64,000 bases of DNA from Vreelandella hamiltonii. Its GTDB lineage: Bacteria; Pseudomonadota; Gammaproteobacteria; Pseudomonadales; Halomonadaceae. Positions within the stretch are counted from its first letter, which is position 1, and every line of letters starts with the position of its first letter. Below, one piece after another: positions 19,835 to 30,515 of this stretch. Position numbers and translations under genes: made by a program. Under the pieces are notes generated by a model, which was not told where the DNA came from, did no database searches, and was given only the letters and a program-made list of their open reading frames with translations. The stretch spans positions 17,180 through 81,179 of the forward strand of contig NZ_BMXN01000016.1 of NCBI RefSeq assembly GCF_014651775.1. The letters run 5' to 3'.

Positions 19835-19859
19835 CATCCTGCGTTGTACCGGCAGGATG
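19835..19859 (+). terminator. small hairpin after cytochrome c4 gene
   Basis: Inverted repeat CATCCTGC / GCAGGATG with a 9-base loop, 18 bases after the stop. It lacks a T-run, so it may only be a weak or Rho-assisted terminator between the cytochrome gene and dsbA. Confidence 0.3.
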
Positions 19860-19931
19860 GGGAACCTGCCCGTGCAAGCGGTGGTCTTAGCCTCGCCCTT
19901 GTTGGCTCGCTTATTCTGGAGAGTTCTCGCT

Positions 19932-20564
19932 ATGTTGAAAACGTTGATGGTCGCCCTGGCTGGTCTAGGTCTTTCCGCTGGGGTCAGTGCCCAGGAGTTG
20001 GTGGAAGGCCAGCACTACACGCTGCTGGCGTCTCCGGTCGCCACGCAGGTGGAAGAAGGCCAAATTGAAGTGACCGAAGCGTTCTGGTTTGGCTGCCCGC
20101 ACTGCTATCGGTTGCAAGAGCATGTCAACGACTGGTACGACACGCTGGAAGACGACGTCAGTGTGATTCACATGCCGGCCACCATGGGCGGTGACTGGAA
20201 TACTCACGCCACGGCCTTCTACGCCGCTCAGTCACTGGGCATCGAAGAAGAACTGCATGCCGACTTCTTCGATGCAATTCACCAGGATGGCCGCTCTCTG
20301 ACCGACCCTGACGACATTGCCGAGTTCTTCACCAACTACGGCGTCAGTGAAGAAGAAGCCAAGCAGGCGTTGACCGCTTTCAGCGTACGCAGCGATGTCA
20401 ACAAGGCCAACAGCCGCATGCGTGAAATGCGCCTGATGGGGGTTCCGGCCATCGTGGTGGATGGTCGCTATGTGGTATCGCCGCAAACCGCAGGCAGCCT
20501 CGAGAACATGCCGCGCATTGCCGATGCCCTGGTGGAAAAAGTGCGTAACGAGCGCGCTCAATAA
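19932..20564 (+). CDS. dsbA: thiol:disulfide interchange protein DsbA
   Basis: Periplasmic oxidase that introduces disulfides into exported proteins. Start ATG at 19932, signal peptide about 1-20 (ending VSA), mature thioredoxin fold with helical insertion. The redox site is CPHC (55-58) in FWFGCPHCY, the E. coli DsbA dipeptide (Pro-His). The cis-proline loop is GVPAIVVDGRYVV. 210 residues. It follows cytochrome c4, as in pseudomonads, where dsbA also sits by a c4 gene and an endonuclease/exonuclease/phosphatase-fold gene. Confidence 0.95.
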   Translation: MLKTLMVALAGLGLSAGVSAQELVEGQHYTLLASPVATQVEEGQIEVTEAFWFGCPHCYRLQEHVNDWYDTLEDDVSVIHMPATMGGDWNTHATAFYAAQSLGIEEELHADFFDAIHQDGRSLTDPDDIAEFFTNYGVSEEEAKQALTAFSVRSDVNKANSRMREMRLMGVPAIVVDGRYVVSPQTAGSLENMPRIADALVEKVRNERAQ

Positions 20565-20566
20565 CC

Positions 20567-21430
20567 GTGCTCGAACACGGCACTACCGGTGAGCCTGCGG
20601 GCTCACCAAAGGCGCCCGCCGCTCCCTTGCTGGAGCGGGGGCACCTGCGCCTGCTGACGTTCAATCTGCAGGTGGGTATCCAGACCTCTGCCTATCACCA
20701 TTATCTCACCCGCAGCTGGCAACACTTCTTGCCGCATCCCCAGCGCTTGAAGCGCCTGGCGATGATGGGCAGCGTGCTCGAGCAGTTCGATGTGGTGGGC
20801 TTGCAGGAAGTAGACGGTGGCAGCTTTCGCTCCAGCCGTGTCAATCAGGTAGAGTTCCTTGCCGCCCAGGCCAGATTTCCGCACTATTTTCAGCAGCTGA
20901 ATCGCAACTTGGGCAAGTTCGCCCAGCACAGCAACGGGTTGCTGTCGCGGCTGGTGCCGAGCCGTATCGAAGAGCATCGGCTGCCCGGGATGCTGCCAGG
21001 GCGAGGCGCGATTCATGCCCGCTATGGCGATGGCCCCGATGCCCTGCACATCTTCGTGGCCCACTTGGCCTTGAGCCACCGTGGCCGAGTACGCCAACTG
21101 GACTACCTCAGCGACATCATTCAGCCGCTGCGCCATGTGGTCGTGATGGGGGATCTCAACTGCACGCCGGATCAACTGCATGCCCACGAGCGTTTCAGCA
21201 CATCGTTGCCGCTGCATCCGGTGAAACCGCTGCTCAGCTACCCCTCCTGGCAGCCCCGTCGGGCGCTGGATCATATTCTGCTGTCCCAAACGCTGGAAGC
21301 CGCAGAAGTGCGCGTGCTGGATCATCTGTTTTCCGATCACTTGCCCATCGCGGTCGACCTGCCCTTGCCCGCAGCCTGCGTCAGTGCGCTGGCAGAGGCC
21401 GAGCATGCGCAAACCCATGGGCGTTCATAG
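20567..21430 (+). CDS. endonuclease/exonuclease/phosphatase-fold protein
   Basis: A 287-residue member of the EEP (DNase I-like) superfamily. Catalytic blocks are LRLLTFNLQVG (metal Asn), GLQEVDGGSFRS (metal Glu), HLALSHRGR, MGDLNCTPDQL (Asp and Asn) and SDHLPIAVDLPL (terminal catalytic His). The true substrate, DNA or a phosphoester lipid, is not clear. The start given is a GTG two bases after dsbA. A GGTGAGCC / GGCTCACC hairpin lies within the first codons (20588-20607), so a later start is possible. No signal peptide. The conserved neighbour dsbA suggests an old pairing. Confidence 0.85.
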   Translation: MLEHGTTGEPAGSPKAPAAPLLERGHLRLLTFNLQVGIQTSAYHHYLTRSWQHFLPHPQRLKRLAMMGSVLEQFDVVGLQEVDGGSFRSSRVNQVEFLAAQARFPHYFQQLNRNLGKFAQHSNGLLSRLVPSRIEEHRLPGMLPGRGAIHARYGDGPDALHIFVAHLALSHRGRVRQLDYLSDIIQPLRHVVVMGDLNCTPDQLHAHERFSTSLPLHPVKPLLSYPSWQPRRALDHILLSQTLEAAEVRVLDHLFSDHLPIAVDLPLPAACVSALAEAEHAQTHGRS

Positions 21431-21490
21431 CCAGACGTGCCGCCCAGACGTATGGATAAGCGTTTAATCCTGTGAATGGGGATGACGTCA

Positions 21491-21524
21491 GGCCCAGAAT
21501 CAGCGATGATTCTGGGCCGTTTTT
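21491..21524 (+). terminator. Rho-independent terminator
   Basis: Perfect 12-bp stem GGCCCAGAATCA / TGATTCTGGGCC with a GCGA loop followed by GTTTTT. It ends the dsbA/EEP transcript just before the TRAP permease genes. Confidence 0.85.
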
Positions 21525-21545
21525 ATTCATGCTGGGACATCTGCT

Positions 21546-22094
21546 ATGCCGACGAGTGCTCAAGAGCCACGTTTATTGCGTTGGCTGGACTGCGTAACCG
21601 AGGGGATTGGCCGAGCCATTGCTTGGCTGGTGATCATCATGATGCTGGTCCAGTTTGCCATTGTCATCATGCGCTACTGGCTGGGCATCAACAGCATCGT
21701 CATGCAAGAGTCGGTGATGTACATGCACGCCGCAGTGTTCATGCTGGGCGCCGCCTGGACCCTCAAGCGCGATGGTCATGTCCGCGTCGATATTTTCTAT
21801 CGCCGCCTGTCCGACCGTGGGCGGGCCTGGATCGACCTGATGGGTACGCTGCTGCTGCTGATTCCGGTGTCGATCTTCATCGCCGTCAGCAGCTTTCATT
21901 ACGTACGCAGCAGCTGGGCCATCATGGAACGCTCATCGGATGGCGGCATTCCCGGCGTCTACCTGCTGAAGACGCTCATGCTGGTGATGGTGGCGTTGCT
22001 GCTGCTGCAGGCGGTGGCACAGTTGATTCGCCAGACCTTGATATTGCGCGGCAAACTGCCTACCACGCCCCCTGCTCACGAGGAGATCATCTAG
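21546..22094 (+). CDS. TRAP transporter small permease (DctQ family)
   Basis: Inner-membrane subunit of a tripartite ATP-independent periplasmic transporter. 182 residues with four hydrophobic segments: WLVIIMMLVQFAIVIMRYW, a second at VMYMHAAVFMLGAAWTL, WIDLMGTLLLLIPVSIF and LMLVMVALLLLQAVAQ. The long form with GGIPGVYLLK resembles the mannitol/chloroaromatic-type TRAP group. Its last base overlaps the GTG start of the large subunit. No periplasmic binding protein is encoded on either side, which is unusual. Confidence 0.88.
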   Translation: MPTSAQEPRLLRWLDCVTEGIGRAIAWLVIIMMLVQFAIVIMRYWLGINSIVMQESVMYMHAAVFMLGAAWTLKRDGHVRVDIFYRRLSDRGRAWIDLMGTLLLLIPVSIFIAVSSFHYVRSSWAIMERSSDGGIPGVYLLKTLMLVMVALLLLQAVAQLIRQTLILRGKLPTTPPAHEEII

Positions 22095-23509
22095 TGCTGG
22101 CGACCTTATTAGACATGATGCCGCTGGTACTCTTTGCTGCGGTCTGTATCGTCCTGATGCTGGGGTATCCGGTGGCGCTTTCGCTGGCGGGCACCGCGTT
22201 GGCCTTTGCCGGGTTCGGGCTGCTGCTGCAGTCCATGGGCGTGGATGTACCCTTCGAAGCGCGCATGATGAACGCCATGCCCAACCGGCTTTACGGCATC
22301 ATGACCAATGCCACGCTGCTGGCGGTGCCGCTGTTCGTGCTCATGGGCGTCCTGCTGGAGAAGTCTCGGGTAGCGGAAACGCTGCTGGACGCCATGGCCA
22401 TGGCCTTCGGCGCGCTGCGCGGCGGCCTGGGTATCGCGGTGGTCATCGTCGGCATGTTGCTGGCGGCTTCTACGGGGATCGTCGGGGCCACGGTCGTCAC
22501 CATGGGGCTTCTGTCGCTGCCCACGATGCTGAAGCGCGGCTACTCGCCCGCGCTGGCCACGGGCACGATCTGCGCCACGGGTACGCTGGGGCAGATCATT
22601 CCTCCCTCGATTGCGCTGGTGCTGCTGGGCGACGTACTTTCCAACGCCTACCAGCAGGCGCAGCTCTCCATGGGCGTGTGGAGCCCGAAAACCCTGTCTA
22701 TTGGGGACTTGTTCATTGGCGCATTGGTGCCCGGCCTGTTGCTGGTCGTGGTGTATATCCTCTATCTGCTGATGGTGGCATGGTTGAAGCCGGAGGCGGC
22801 ACCAGCGGCGGACCGCGCAGCGCTGAAGGCCGAGCTGGGGCACACCGGGAGCATCTGGCCGCTGCTGTTGAAAGGCTTGCTGCCTCCGGTACTGCTGATC
22901 GTGGCGGTGCTTGGCTCGATACTGGGGGGCTTTGCAACGCCTACCGAAGCGTCGGCGGTGGGCGCGTTTGGCGCGCTGGTACTGGCGGCGACCAATCGCC
23001 AGTTGAGTATCAAGATGCTCAAGGAAACGCTGCACTCCACGGCGCAGGTCACCAGCATGGTGTTCCTGATCCTGATTGGCGCTGCGCTGTTTTCACTGGT
23101 GTTTCGCGCTTACGGTGGTGAAGAGCTGGTCACCGAGCTGTTCGAAGCCATGCCGGGCGGCGTGGTCGGGGCCACGCTGGTGGTCATGCTGGTGATCTTC
23201 CTGCTGGGCTTCATTCTCGACTTCATCGAAATCACCTTCGTGGTGGTGCCCATCGTCGGGCCCGTACTGCTGGCCATGGGCGTAGACCCCATCTGGCTGG
23301 GCATCATGATCGCGGTCAACCTGCAAACCTCGTTTTTGACCCCGCCGTTCGGTTTTGCGCTGTTCTACCTGCGCGGCGTGACCCCGGCCAGCGTGCCGAC
23401 CTCGGCCATTTACAAGGGCGTGATCCCGTTCATCATTCTTCAGTTGGGCATGCTGTTGGCGCTGGCGATTTTCCCCGGCATCGCCACTTGGCTACCCTCT
23501 GTTCTCTAA
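22094..23509 (+). CDS. TRAP transporter large permease (DctM family)
   Basis: The main membrane subunit, carrying Na+-driven solute import. 471 residues from the GTG at 22094 (GAGGAG upstream), with about twelve membrane spans. Family blocks are PLFVLMGVLLEKSRVAETLL, GIVGATVVTMGLLSLP, ATGTLGQIIPPSIALVLLGD, GFATPTEASAVGAFGALVL and the C-terminal LTPPFGFALFYLRGV. It is longer than teaC because of loops after the fifth span (GVWSPKTLSIGDLF), as in the DctM subgroup that pairs with longer DctQ proteins. Substrate unknown. Its stop is 15 bases before the thiD start. Confidence 0.9.
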   Translation: MLATLLDMMPLVLFAAVCIVLMLGYPVALSLAGTALAFAGFGLLLQSMGVDVPFEARMMNAMPNRLYGIMTNATLLAVPLFVLMGVLLEKSRVAETLLDAMAMAFGALRGGLGIAVVIVGMLLAASTGIVGATVVTMGLLSLPTMLKRGYSPALATGTICATGTLGQIIPPSIALVLLGDVLSNAYQQAQLSMGVWSPKTLSIGDLFIGALVPGLLLVVVYILYLLMVAWLKPEAAPAADRAALKAELGHTGSIWPLLLKGLLPPVLLIVAVLGSILGGFATPTEASAVGAFGALVLAATNRQLSIKMLKETLHSTAQVTSMVFLILIGAALFSLVFRAYGGEELVTELFEAMPGGVVGATLVVMLVIFLLGFILDFIEITFVVVPIVGPVLLAMGVDPIWLGIMIAVNLQTSFLTPPFGFALFYLRGVTPASVPTSAIYKGVIPFIILQLGMLLALAIFPGIATWLPSVL

Positions 23510-23524
23510 GAGGTGAGGAGCGTC

Positions 23525-24340
23525 ATGATTGCCAACGTATTGACCATCGCTGGCTCCGACCCCTCGGGCGGGGCGGGCATCCAGGCGGATCTGAAAACCT
23601 TCTCCGCGCTGGGCACCTACGGCACCAGCGTGATCACGGCGCTGACCGCCCAAAACACTTGTGGTGTCGCCGGGGTACATGGCGTCTCGGTGGCGGCCAT
23701 CCGTCAGCAGTTAGAGCACCTGCTGGCCGATGTGCATATCGATGCCGTAAAAATTGGCATGGTGGCCAGCCGTGACGTGGCACAGACCATTGCCGACGTG
23801 CTGCGGCAGCGTCGCCCACGCTGGATCGTGCTGGATCCGGTCATGGTCGCGAAGAGCGGTGACGTCCTGGTGGACGATGCCGGCATCCGCGCCGTGCGCG
23901 ATATTCTGGTGCCCCTGGCGGACGTGATCACTCCCAATCTTCCCGAAGCCGCCGTGCTGCTGGACCGCTCGCGGCCCGCATCGCTGGAAGACATGGAGGC
24001 GCTGCTGCCGGAGCTGGTGGCGCTGGGCGCGCCTTACGTGGTGCTCAAGGGTGGGCACCTGCGGGGTGAAACCTGCCCGGATTTGCTGGCCTCCCCTCAG
24101 GGCCAGCGCTGGCTGGCCGCCGAACGGATTGCCACCGACAACCTGCACGGCACCGGCTGTGCGTTGTCATCGGCGATCACGGCATGCTTGGCCAAGCTGC
24201 CCCCGCAGGCAAGCAGCGAGGCCCCCATCGAAGCGATCACCACCGCCAAGCAGTGGTTGCACGAGGCCCTGGCCGCCAGCGAACGCCTGAACGTGGGCCA
24301 GGGAAGAGGCCCGGTTCACCACTTTCATGCCTGGTGGTAG
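23525..24340 (+). CDS. thiD: hydroxymethylpyrimidine/phosphomethylpyrimidine kinase
   Basis: Phosphorylates HMP to HMP-P and HMP-PP in thiamine synthesis. 271 residues from the ATG at 23525, preceded by GAGGAG; a GTG four codons earlier is the alternative. Ribokinase-fold motifs are TIAGSDPSGGAGIQADLKTF, TALTAQNT, KIGMV, the anion-hole/catalytic motif GTGCALSSAITA near the C-terminus and the YVVLKGGH block. It is placed after the TRAP genes without a TPP riboswitch that I can see. thiG and thiS lie about 14 kb downstream, on the other strand. Confidence 0.95.
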   Translation: MIANVLTIAGSDPSGGAGIQADLKTFSALGTYGTSVITALTAQNTCGVAGVHGVSVAAIRQQLEHLLADVHIDAVKIGMVASRDVAQTIADVLRQRRPRWIVLDPVMVAKSGDVLVDDAGIRAVRDILVPLADVITPNLPEAAVLLDRSRPASLEDMEALLPELVALGAPYVVLKGGHLRGETCPDLLASPQGQRWLAAERIATDNLHGTGCALSSAITACLAKLPPQASSEAPIEAITTAKQWLHEALAASERLNVGQGRGPVHHFHAWW

Positions 24341-24405
24341 CCGTCGCTGGAAGCGCTCAATGACTCAGGGCCTGCGCCGATAAAAGACGGCTTGCGAGAT
24401 AGGCG

Positions 24406-24435
24406 AACGGGCACCATGCTGAAGGGTGCCCGTTT
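24406..24435 (+). terminator. Rho-independent-type terminator after thiD
   Basis: Ten-bp stem AACGGGCACC / GGTGCCCGTT with an 8-9 base loop, ending in TTT. It separates thiD from the universal stress gene. Confidence 0.65.
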
Positions 24436-24473
24436 CATCCAACCGGCTGCGCTATTCGGCCAAGGAGCACGCC

Positions 24474-25319
24474 ATGTCTCGCTCGCTGCTGTTTGCCTCC
24501 GATCTTTCCCAGGAAAATCGCGCCGCGTTTGCGCGCGCCCTGCGCCTTGCCCATGAGCAAGGGGCGGCCTTGAGTGCACTGCACGTACTCGACCCTTATC
24601 TGCCGCACCGCACCCTGCATGACCTGGAACAGGCCGTCAGTGATGATATCAGCGCCACGCTGACGGATTTGCGCGAAGACTACGCCCTGGCGATGCCGCC
24701 GCTGATGATCCAGACCGTGGTGGGCGAGCCCCACGCGGAAATCGTCCGCGAGGCCCACGAGCGTCAGGCATCGCTGATCGTGCTGGGTATGCACCGCAAA
24801 CGAGGCCAGAAGGAACTGCTGCAGGGCACCACCATGATGCGCGTGCTGCGCAGCGCACCATGCCCTGTGGTCGTCGCGTTCACCCCGCCGACGCAGTCCT
24901 GGCGGCACATCGTGGTGCCCATCGATTTTTCACTCACCGCACGCCAGACGCTCAAGGAAGCCCTGATACGCTTCCCGGAGGCGCAGATTACCCTGCTGCA
25001 TGCCTGGAGCCTGCCCGGCGAGCGTGAGCTGGGTAATCAGGCCTTCTACGCCCAGTGGCGCGACCATGAGGTCAACCGGCTGCGCACGGCGCTGGATAAC
25101 GAAGTCGATAGCCTGATGGACGAACTGCAGGGCGTGCCTGATACGCAGCTGGTACTGGAGCCGGGCAACCCCTGCGATGTGCTCGGCGACTATATCAAGC
25201 GCCATTCGCCTGACCTGGTGATGCTGGGAAGCCGCAGCCGACCCCAGCAACCCAACCCGCTTACCGAGATGCTGCTGAGCGAGCCGCACTGCGATGTGAT
25301 GATTTGTCGGCCCTGGTAG
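24474..25319 (+). CDS. universal stress protein, two UspA domains
   Basis: A 281-residue tandem UspA protein. Domain 1 spans about 1-143 and domain 2 about 145-281. The first carries LFASDLSQENRAAFARAL and the nucleotide-loop pattern LGMHRKRGQKELLQGTTMMRVLRSAPCPVVV. The second carries IVVPIDFSLTARQTLKEAL and a degenerate end MLGSRSRPQQPNPLTEMLLSEPHCDVMI. The ATP-binding G2xG9xS/T signature is clear only in part, so nucleotide binding is uncertain. Start ATG 24474 with AAGGAG upstream. Stands alone between thiD and a periplasmic gene. Confidence 0.88.
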   Translation: MSRSLLFASDLSQENRAAFARALRLAHEQGAALSALHVLDPYLPHRTLHDLEQAVSDDISATLTDLREDYALAMPPLMIQTVVGEPHAEIVREAHERQASLIVLGMHRKRGQKELLQGTTMMRVLRSAPCPVVVAFTPPTQSWRHIVVPIDFSLTARQTLKEALIRFPEAQITLLHAWSLPGERELGNQAFYAQWRDHEVNRLRTALDNEVDSLMDELQGVPDTQLVLEPGNPCDVLGDYIKRHSPDLVMLGSRSRPQQPNPLTEMLLSEPHCDVMICRPW

Positions 25320-25414
25320 CACCGCGCGCCATTGGTTGTACGGAACCTTTACGCATAACATGGGTATGTATAGCGTAGAGGTTCCTGTTCCTTCTGCTTC
25401 AAGAGGAAAACATC

Positions 25415-25993
25415 GTGCGGCGACTCAAGCAATCCACTCCGTTCACTATCCTGTTACTGCTGGCAGCATCGCTGTGGGCATCGGCGGCCATGGCCAGCAG
25501 TGTCACCGAGCGTGGTGAGCAGTTCGACCGTGTGGTCGAAGACCAAGGGCAGCGCTATTCCCTGCTAGGCAGTGGCGTGTTCCGCTACATGATCTGGACG
25601 GCCTACGCGGGGGCCTACTACCAGCTGGAAGGCGAAAACGAGCCGCAACCGCTGGGCGACGTGCCGCGCCGCCTGGAACTGGCTTATTTTCACGCCATTT
25701 CTGCCAGCGACTTTGCCGATGCCACCGAAAAAACCTTGCGTGACTCCCTGACGTTATACGAATTCAACCAGATTCAGGACAGCATGGCGCAGCTCAACCA
25801 GCGCTATCAGGATGTCTCGCCTGGCGACCGTTACCTGTTGAGCTGGGACGGCGAGCATCTGCGCCTGGCCCTCAATGGCGAGACGCTCTTCGAGGATGAC
25901 AGCGCCGAGTTTGCTCGGGCCATGTTTGGTATCTGGCTGGGTGAGCGCCCGCTGGGCGAAGGCTTTCGGGATGCCCTGTTAGGGCGCAGCTGA
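25415..25993 (+). CDS. exported chalcone-isomerase-like domain protein
   Basis: A 192-residue secreted or periplasmic protein. The GTG at 25415 has AAGAGGAAA upstream, and the N-terminus is a signal peptide (positively charged start, FTILLLLAASLWASA, cleavage near AMA). The mature part has GSGVFRYMIWTAYAGAYYQ, RLELAYFHAISASDFADAT and the C-terminal FARAMFGIWLGERPLGEGFRDALLG, which match the bacterial chalcone-isomerase-like family (Chalcone_3). That family has no known catalytic role in bacteria. Followed by dtd with a 55-base gap. Confidence 0.8.
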   Translation: MRRLKQSTPFTILLLLAASLWASAAMASSVTERGEQFDRVVEDQGQRYSLLGSGVFRYMIWTAYAGAYYQLEGENEPQPLGDVPRRLELAYFHAISASDFADATEKTLRDSLTLYEFNQIQDSMAQLNQRYQDVSPGDRYLLSWDGEHLRLALNGETLFEDDSAEFARAMFGIWLGERPLGEGFRDALLGRS

Positions 25994-26048
25994 ACTGCGC
26001 TAGACTCTTGCCCCTGAAGAGCAGACATCACCCAGGGGTAAGCGTGAC

Positions 26049-26486
26049 GTGAAGGCTTTGATTCAACGGGTTACCACCGCCAGCGTGACGGTGGAGGGAC
26101 AGGTCATCGGCGCCATTGATCACGGGCTCATGGCACTGATCGGCGTCGAAAAAGGCGACAGCGAGGCCAATGCCGACAAGCTGTTGCACAAGTTGCTGAA
26201 TTACCGCGTGTTCAGTGACGAGGCGGGCAAGATGAACCATAACCTGCAGCAGGCCCAAGGGGGCTTGCTGCTGGTGTCCCAGTTCACGCTGGCCGCCGAT
26301 ACCCGCAAGGGGCTGCGGCCGGGTTTTTCCAGCGCCGCACCGCCGGAGGAAGGCGAGCGGCTATTCGATTACCTGGTGGCGCGCGCGCAGCAAGCGGGCC
26401 CACCGGTGGCCACCGGGCAGTTTGGCGCCGACATGCAGGTGGCGCTGGTCAACGATGGCCCGGTGACCTTCATGCTGGAAGGGTAG
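26049..26486 (+). CDS. dtd: D-aminoacyl-tRNA deacylase
   Basis: Hydrolyses D-aminoacyl-tRNA to recycle mischarged tRNA, cytoplasmic homodimer. 145 residues, usual length. Seen are the N-terminal [17 protein letters not shown], the active-site [21 protein letters not shown] with the conserved SQFTL motif, and the C-terminal [21 protein letters not shown] carrying the chirality-checking Gly-Pro-type NDGPVT motif. The start is a GTG at 26049. Convergent with the ABC-F gene, ten bases apart. Confidence 0.96.
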   Translation: MKALIQRVTTASVTVEGQVIGAIDHGLMALIGVEKGDSEANADKLLHKLLNYRVFSDEAGKMNHNLQQAQGGLLLVSQFTLAADTRKGLRPGFSSAAPPEEGERLFDYLVARAQQAGPPVATGQFGADMQVALVNDGPVTFMLEG

Positions 26487-26496
26487 CGGAAAAACC

Positions 26497-28443
<1,947 letters not shown>

Positions 28444-28472
28444 GCTTTCTCCCGAAACCAGTGGGTAAATTC

Positions 28473-29054
28473 ATGGATTCTAACCGATTGCAGGACTTGC
28501 AGCAGGCTTTGCAGCACCGTTCGCTATGGGATTTTGCGCTGGCCTTTTATGCTCAGCCCGGTGTGGAGCAGGCGTGCTTGACGCTGCAGGACGCCGCCGA
28601 TGTCGATGTCTGCGAGCTGTTGCTGCATGGATGGCTGTATTGCCACGGCCTTCAGGCCAGGCGCGAGGCGCTTGCCGATATCAGCCGTGAGCGAGCGCAT
28701 TGGCAGGGCCAGTTTACCGAGCCATTACGTCATCTACGCCGTGAATTGAAGCGTCAGGCGGCCGAGGACGAGGCCATCGATGCGTTGCGCAAGACCATCA
28801 AGACCGCCGAGCTGCAGGCCGAGCGTGTAAATCTTCAACGTTGGCAGCAGTGGGCTCAGGCGCCTGAGCATGCCTCGCAGCGTTTGGAAGAAGTCGTTGC
28901 TAGTCAGCAAGATGGCAGCATTTGGCTGCAAAATAGGCTTTTTTTGGCCGATGTTGACAGCGCTTCACTGCATGATTTACGCGTGCGCGATGACATCGCT
29001 GCTGCGCTGGAATGCCTGGCAAGTCGGCTTGACCACTGTAAATCACCACGCTAG
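28473..29054 (+). CDS. TIGR02444-type hypothetical protein
   Basis: A 193-residue soluble protein. The region LWDFALAFYAQPGVEQACLTLQD followed by VDVCELLLHGWLYCHGLQA and WQGQFTEPLRHLRRELKRQA is what the TIGR02444 family looks like; its function is unknown. Start ATG 28473. In other gammaproteobacteria it also lies beside the yheS-type ABC-F gene, so a shared promoter region and perhaps a translation-related role are plausible; this is inference. The protein is helical with no membrane segment. Confidence 0.8.
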   Translation: MDSNRLQDLQQALQHRSLWDFALAFYAQPGVEQACLTLQDAADVDVCELLLHGWLYCHGLQARREALADISRERAHWQGQFTEPLRHLRRELKRQAAEDEAIDALRKTIKTAELQAERVNLQRWQQWAQAPEHASQRLEEVVASQQDGSIWLQNRLFLADVDSASLHDLRVRDDIAAALECLASRLDHCKSPR

Positions 29055-29239
29055 CCTGAAATTAGGCTGTTTTTGGGCAACCCGTGCCAATTGTGCGGCG
29101 ATCGCCCGCTAACCCACAGCAATGAGTCAATCGGCAAAAGCGTTTCTGCGTGGTTAGCGGATGACCAGACAGCACTGGACAGATAACACCAAATTCATGC
29201 TCGCTCATAGAGCGTGCTACCACTGCCAGGGAACTCTGT

Positions 29240-30286
29240 ATGAAGCCAAACAAGTTTGTTTCGACCCGTTCACTCACCACGAAACTCATCACGTCCGCGA
29301 GCGTAGGTGCTCTGCTGCTGGGCCTGAGCGCTGCCGCGCAGGCAGACAACTGGCGCTATGCCCATGAAGAGTACGAAGGCGACGTTCAGGACGTCTTTGC
29401 CATTGCGTTCAAGGAGTACGTGGAAGAGAACTCCGACCACACCGTTCAGGTGTATCGCTTTGGTGAGTTGGGCGAGTCCGACGACATCATGGAGCAGACT
29501 CAGGCGGGCATTCTGCAGTTCGTCAACCAGTCTCCCGGTTTCACGGGGGCGCTGATCCCCGAAGCGCAAATCTTCTTCGTGCCTTACCTGCTGCCCACCG
29601 ATGAAGAAACGGTCATCGAGTTCTTCAACTCCAGCACCGCGATCCATGAAACCTTCCCGGAGCTCTACGCAGAGCAGGGTCTGGAGCTGCTGAAGATGTA
29701 CCCAGAGGGTGAGATGGTCGTCACCCTCGACGAGCCGTTTACTTCGCCAGACGAGCTGCGTGGCAAGAACATCCGCACCATGACCAACCCGCTGCTGGCG
29801 GAAACCTACCGCGCCTTTGGTGCCAGCCCCACGCCGCTGCCTTGGGGTGAGGTCTATGGTGGCCTGCAAACCAACATTCTGCAGGGCCAGGAAAACCCCA
29901 TCTTCTGGATCGAGTCGGGCGGCCTGTATGAAGTCTCCCCCAACCTGGTGTTCACCGGCCATGGCTGGTTCACCACCGCCATGATGGCCAACCAGGACTT
30001 CTTCGAAGGTCTCTCGGAAGATGACCAGCAGCTGGTGCGTGATGCCACGGAAGCGGCTTACGAGCACACCATGGAGCACATCTCGGGCTTGGCTGACGAG
30101 TCACTGGAGAAAATCCAGGCCGCCTCCGATGACGTGACCGTGACCCGTCTCGATGAAGAGCAGATTCAAGCCTTCCGCGAGCGTGCGCCCCAGGTAGAAG
30201 AGCGCTTCGTGGAGATGACTGGCGAGCGCGGTGCGGCACTGCTCGAGCAGTTCAAGGAAGACCTCGAAGCGGTGACCAGCAACTGA
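29240..30286 (+). CDS. teaA: ectoine/hydroxyectoine-binding protein TeaA
   Basis: Periplasmic solute-binding protein of the TRAP transporter TeaABC, which recovers and imports ectoine and hydroxyectoine as compatible solutes. 348 residues with a signal peptide of about 34 (ending AQA before DNWRYAHEEYEG). The mature sequence matches the Halomonas elongata TeaA pattern as I know it: NWRYAHEEYEGDVQDVFA, VQVYRFGELGESDDIMEQT, QFVNQSPGFTG, YPEGEMVVT, PLPWGEVYGGLQT and ENPIFWIESGGLYEVSPNL. The class-wide TRAP arginine lies in KNIRTMTNPL. A terminator-like hairpin separates it from teaB. Confidence 0.95.
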   Translation: MKPNKFVSTRSLTTKLITSASVGALLLGLSAAAQADNWRYAHEEYEGDVQDVFAIAFKEYVEENSDHTVQVYRFGELGESDDIMEQTQAGILQFVNQSPGFTGALIPEAQIFFVPYLLPTDEETVIEFFNSSTAIHETFPELYAEQGLELLKMYPEGEMVVTLDEPFTSPDELRGKNIRTMTNPLLAETYRAFGASPTPLPWGEVYGGLQTNILQGQENPIFWIESGGLYEVSPNLVFTGHGWFTTAMMANQDFFEGLSEDDQQLVRDATEAAYEHTMEHISGLADESLEKIQAASDDVTVTRLDEEQIQAFRERAPQVEERFVEMTGERGAALLEQFKEDLEAVTSN

Positions 30287-30343
30287 TTCATGGCAAGGGC
30301 TTGGCAGGGCTGACGCCCACAATGCCCGCAAATGCTTGAAAGC

Positions 30344-30374
30344 AAAAGGGGTGGCCAAGTGCTGCCCCTTTTTT
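30344..30374 (+). terminator. terminator-like hairpin between teaA and teaB
   Basis: AAAAGGGG...CCCCTTTTTT with two inner wobble pairs and a short loop, 58 bases after the teaA stop. If partly effective it would make teaA mRNA more abundant than teaBC mRNA, which fits the need for excess binding protein. Confidence 0.7.
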
Positions 30375-30515
30375 GTTCACCACTCCGTGAAGAGCAACAC
30401 CCTTCAAGCGTGACGCAGGGTGCGGCTAATCAGCGTTGAATGGTGGGCTGAGTCGAGCCGCTACAGTAGCAAGGTAGACCGACAAGTGTAACGGGAACAG
30501 AGAGGAACAACTCCA

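Noticed and set aside
21476..22093. Extended N-terminus for the TRAP large permease
   Set aside because: The frame is open upstream but overlaps dctQ in another phase and reads as nonsense; the GTG at 22094 with its ribosome site gives the normal protein.
29053..29074. AGCCT / AGGCT hairpin plus T-run after the TIGR02444 gene
   Set aside because: Only five base pairs in the stem; plausible as a weak terminator but too short to annotate.
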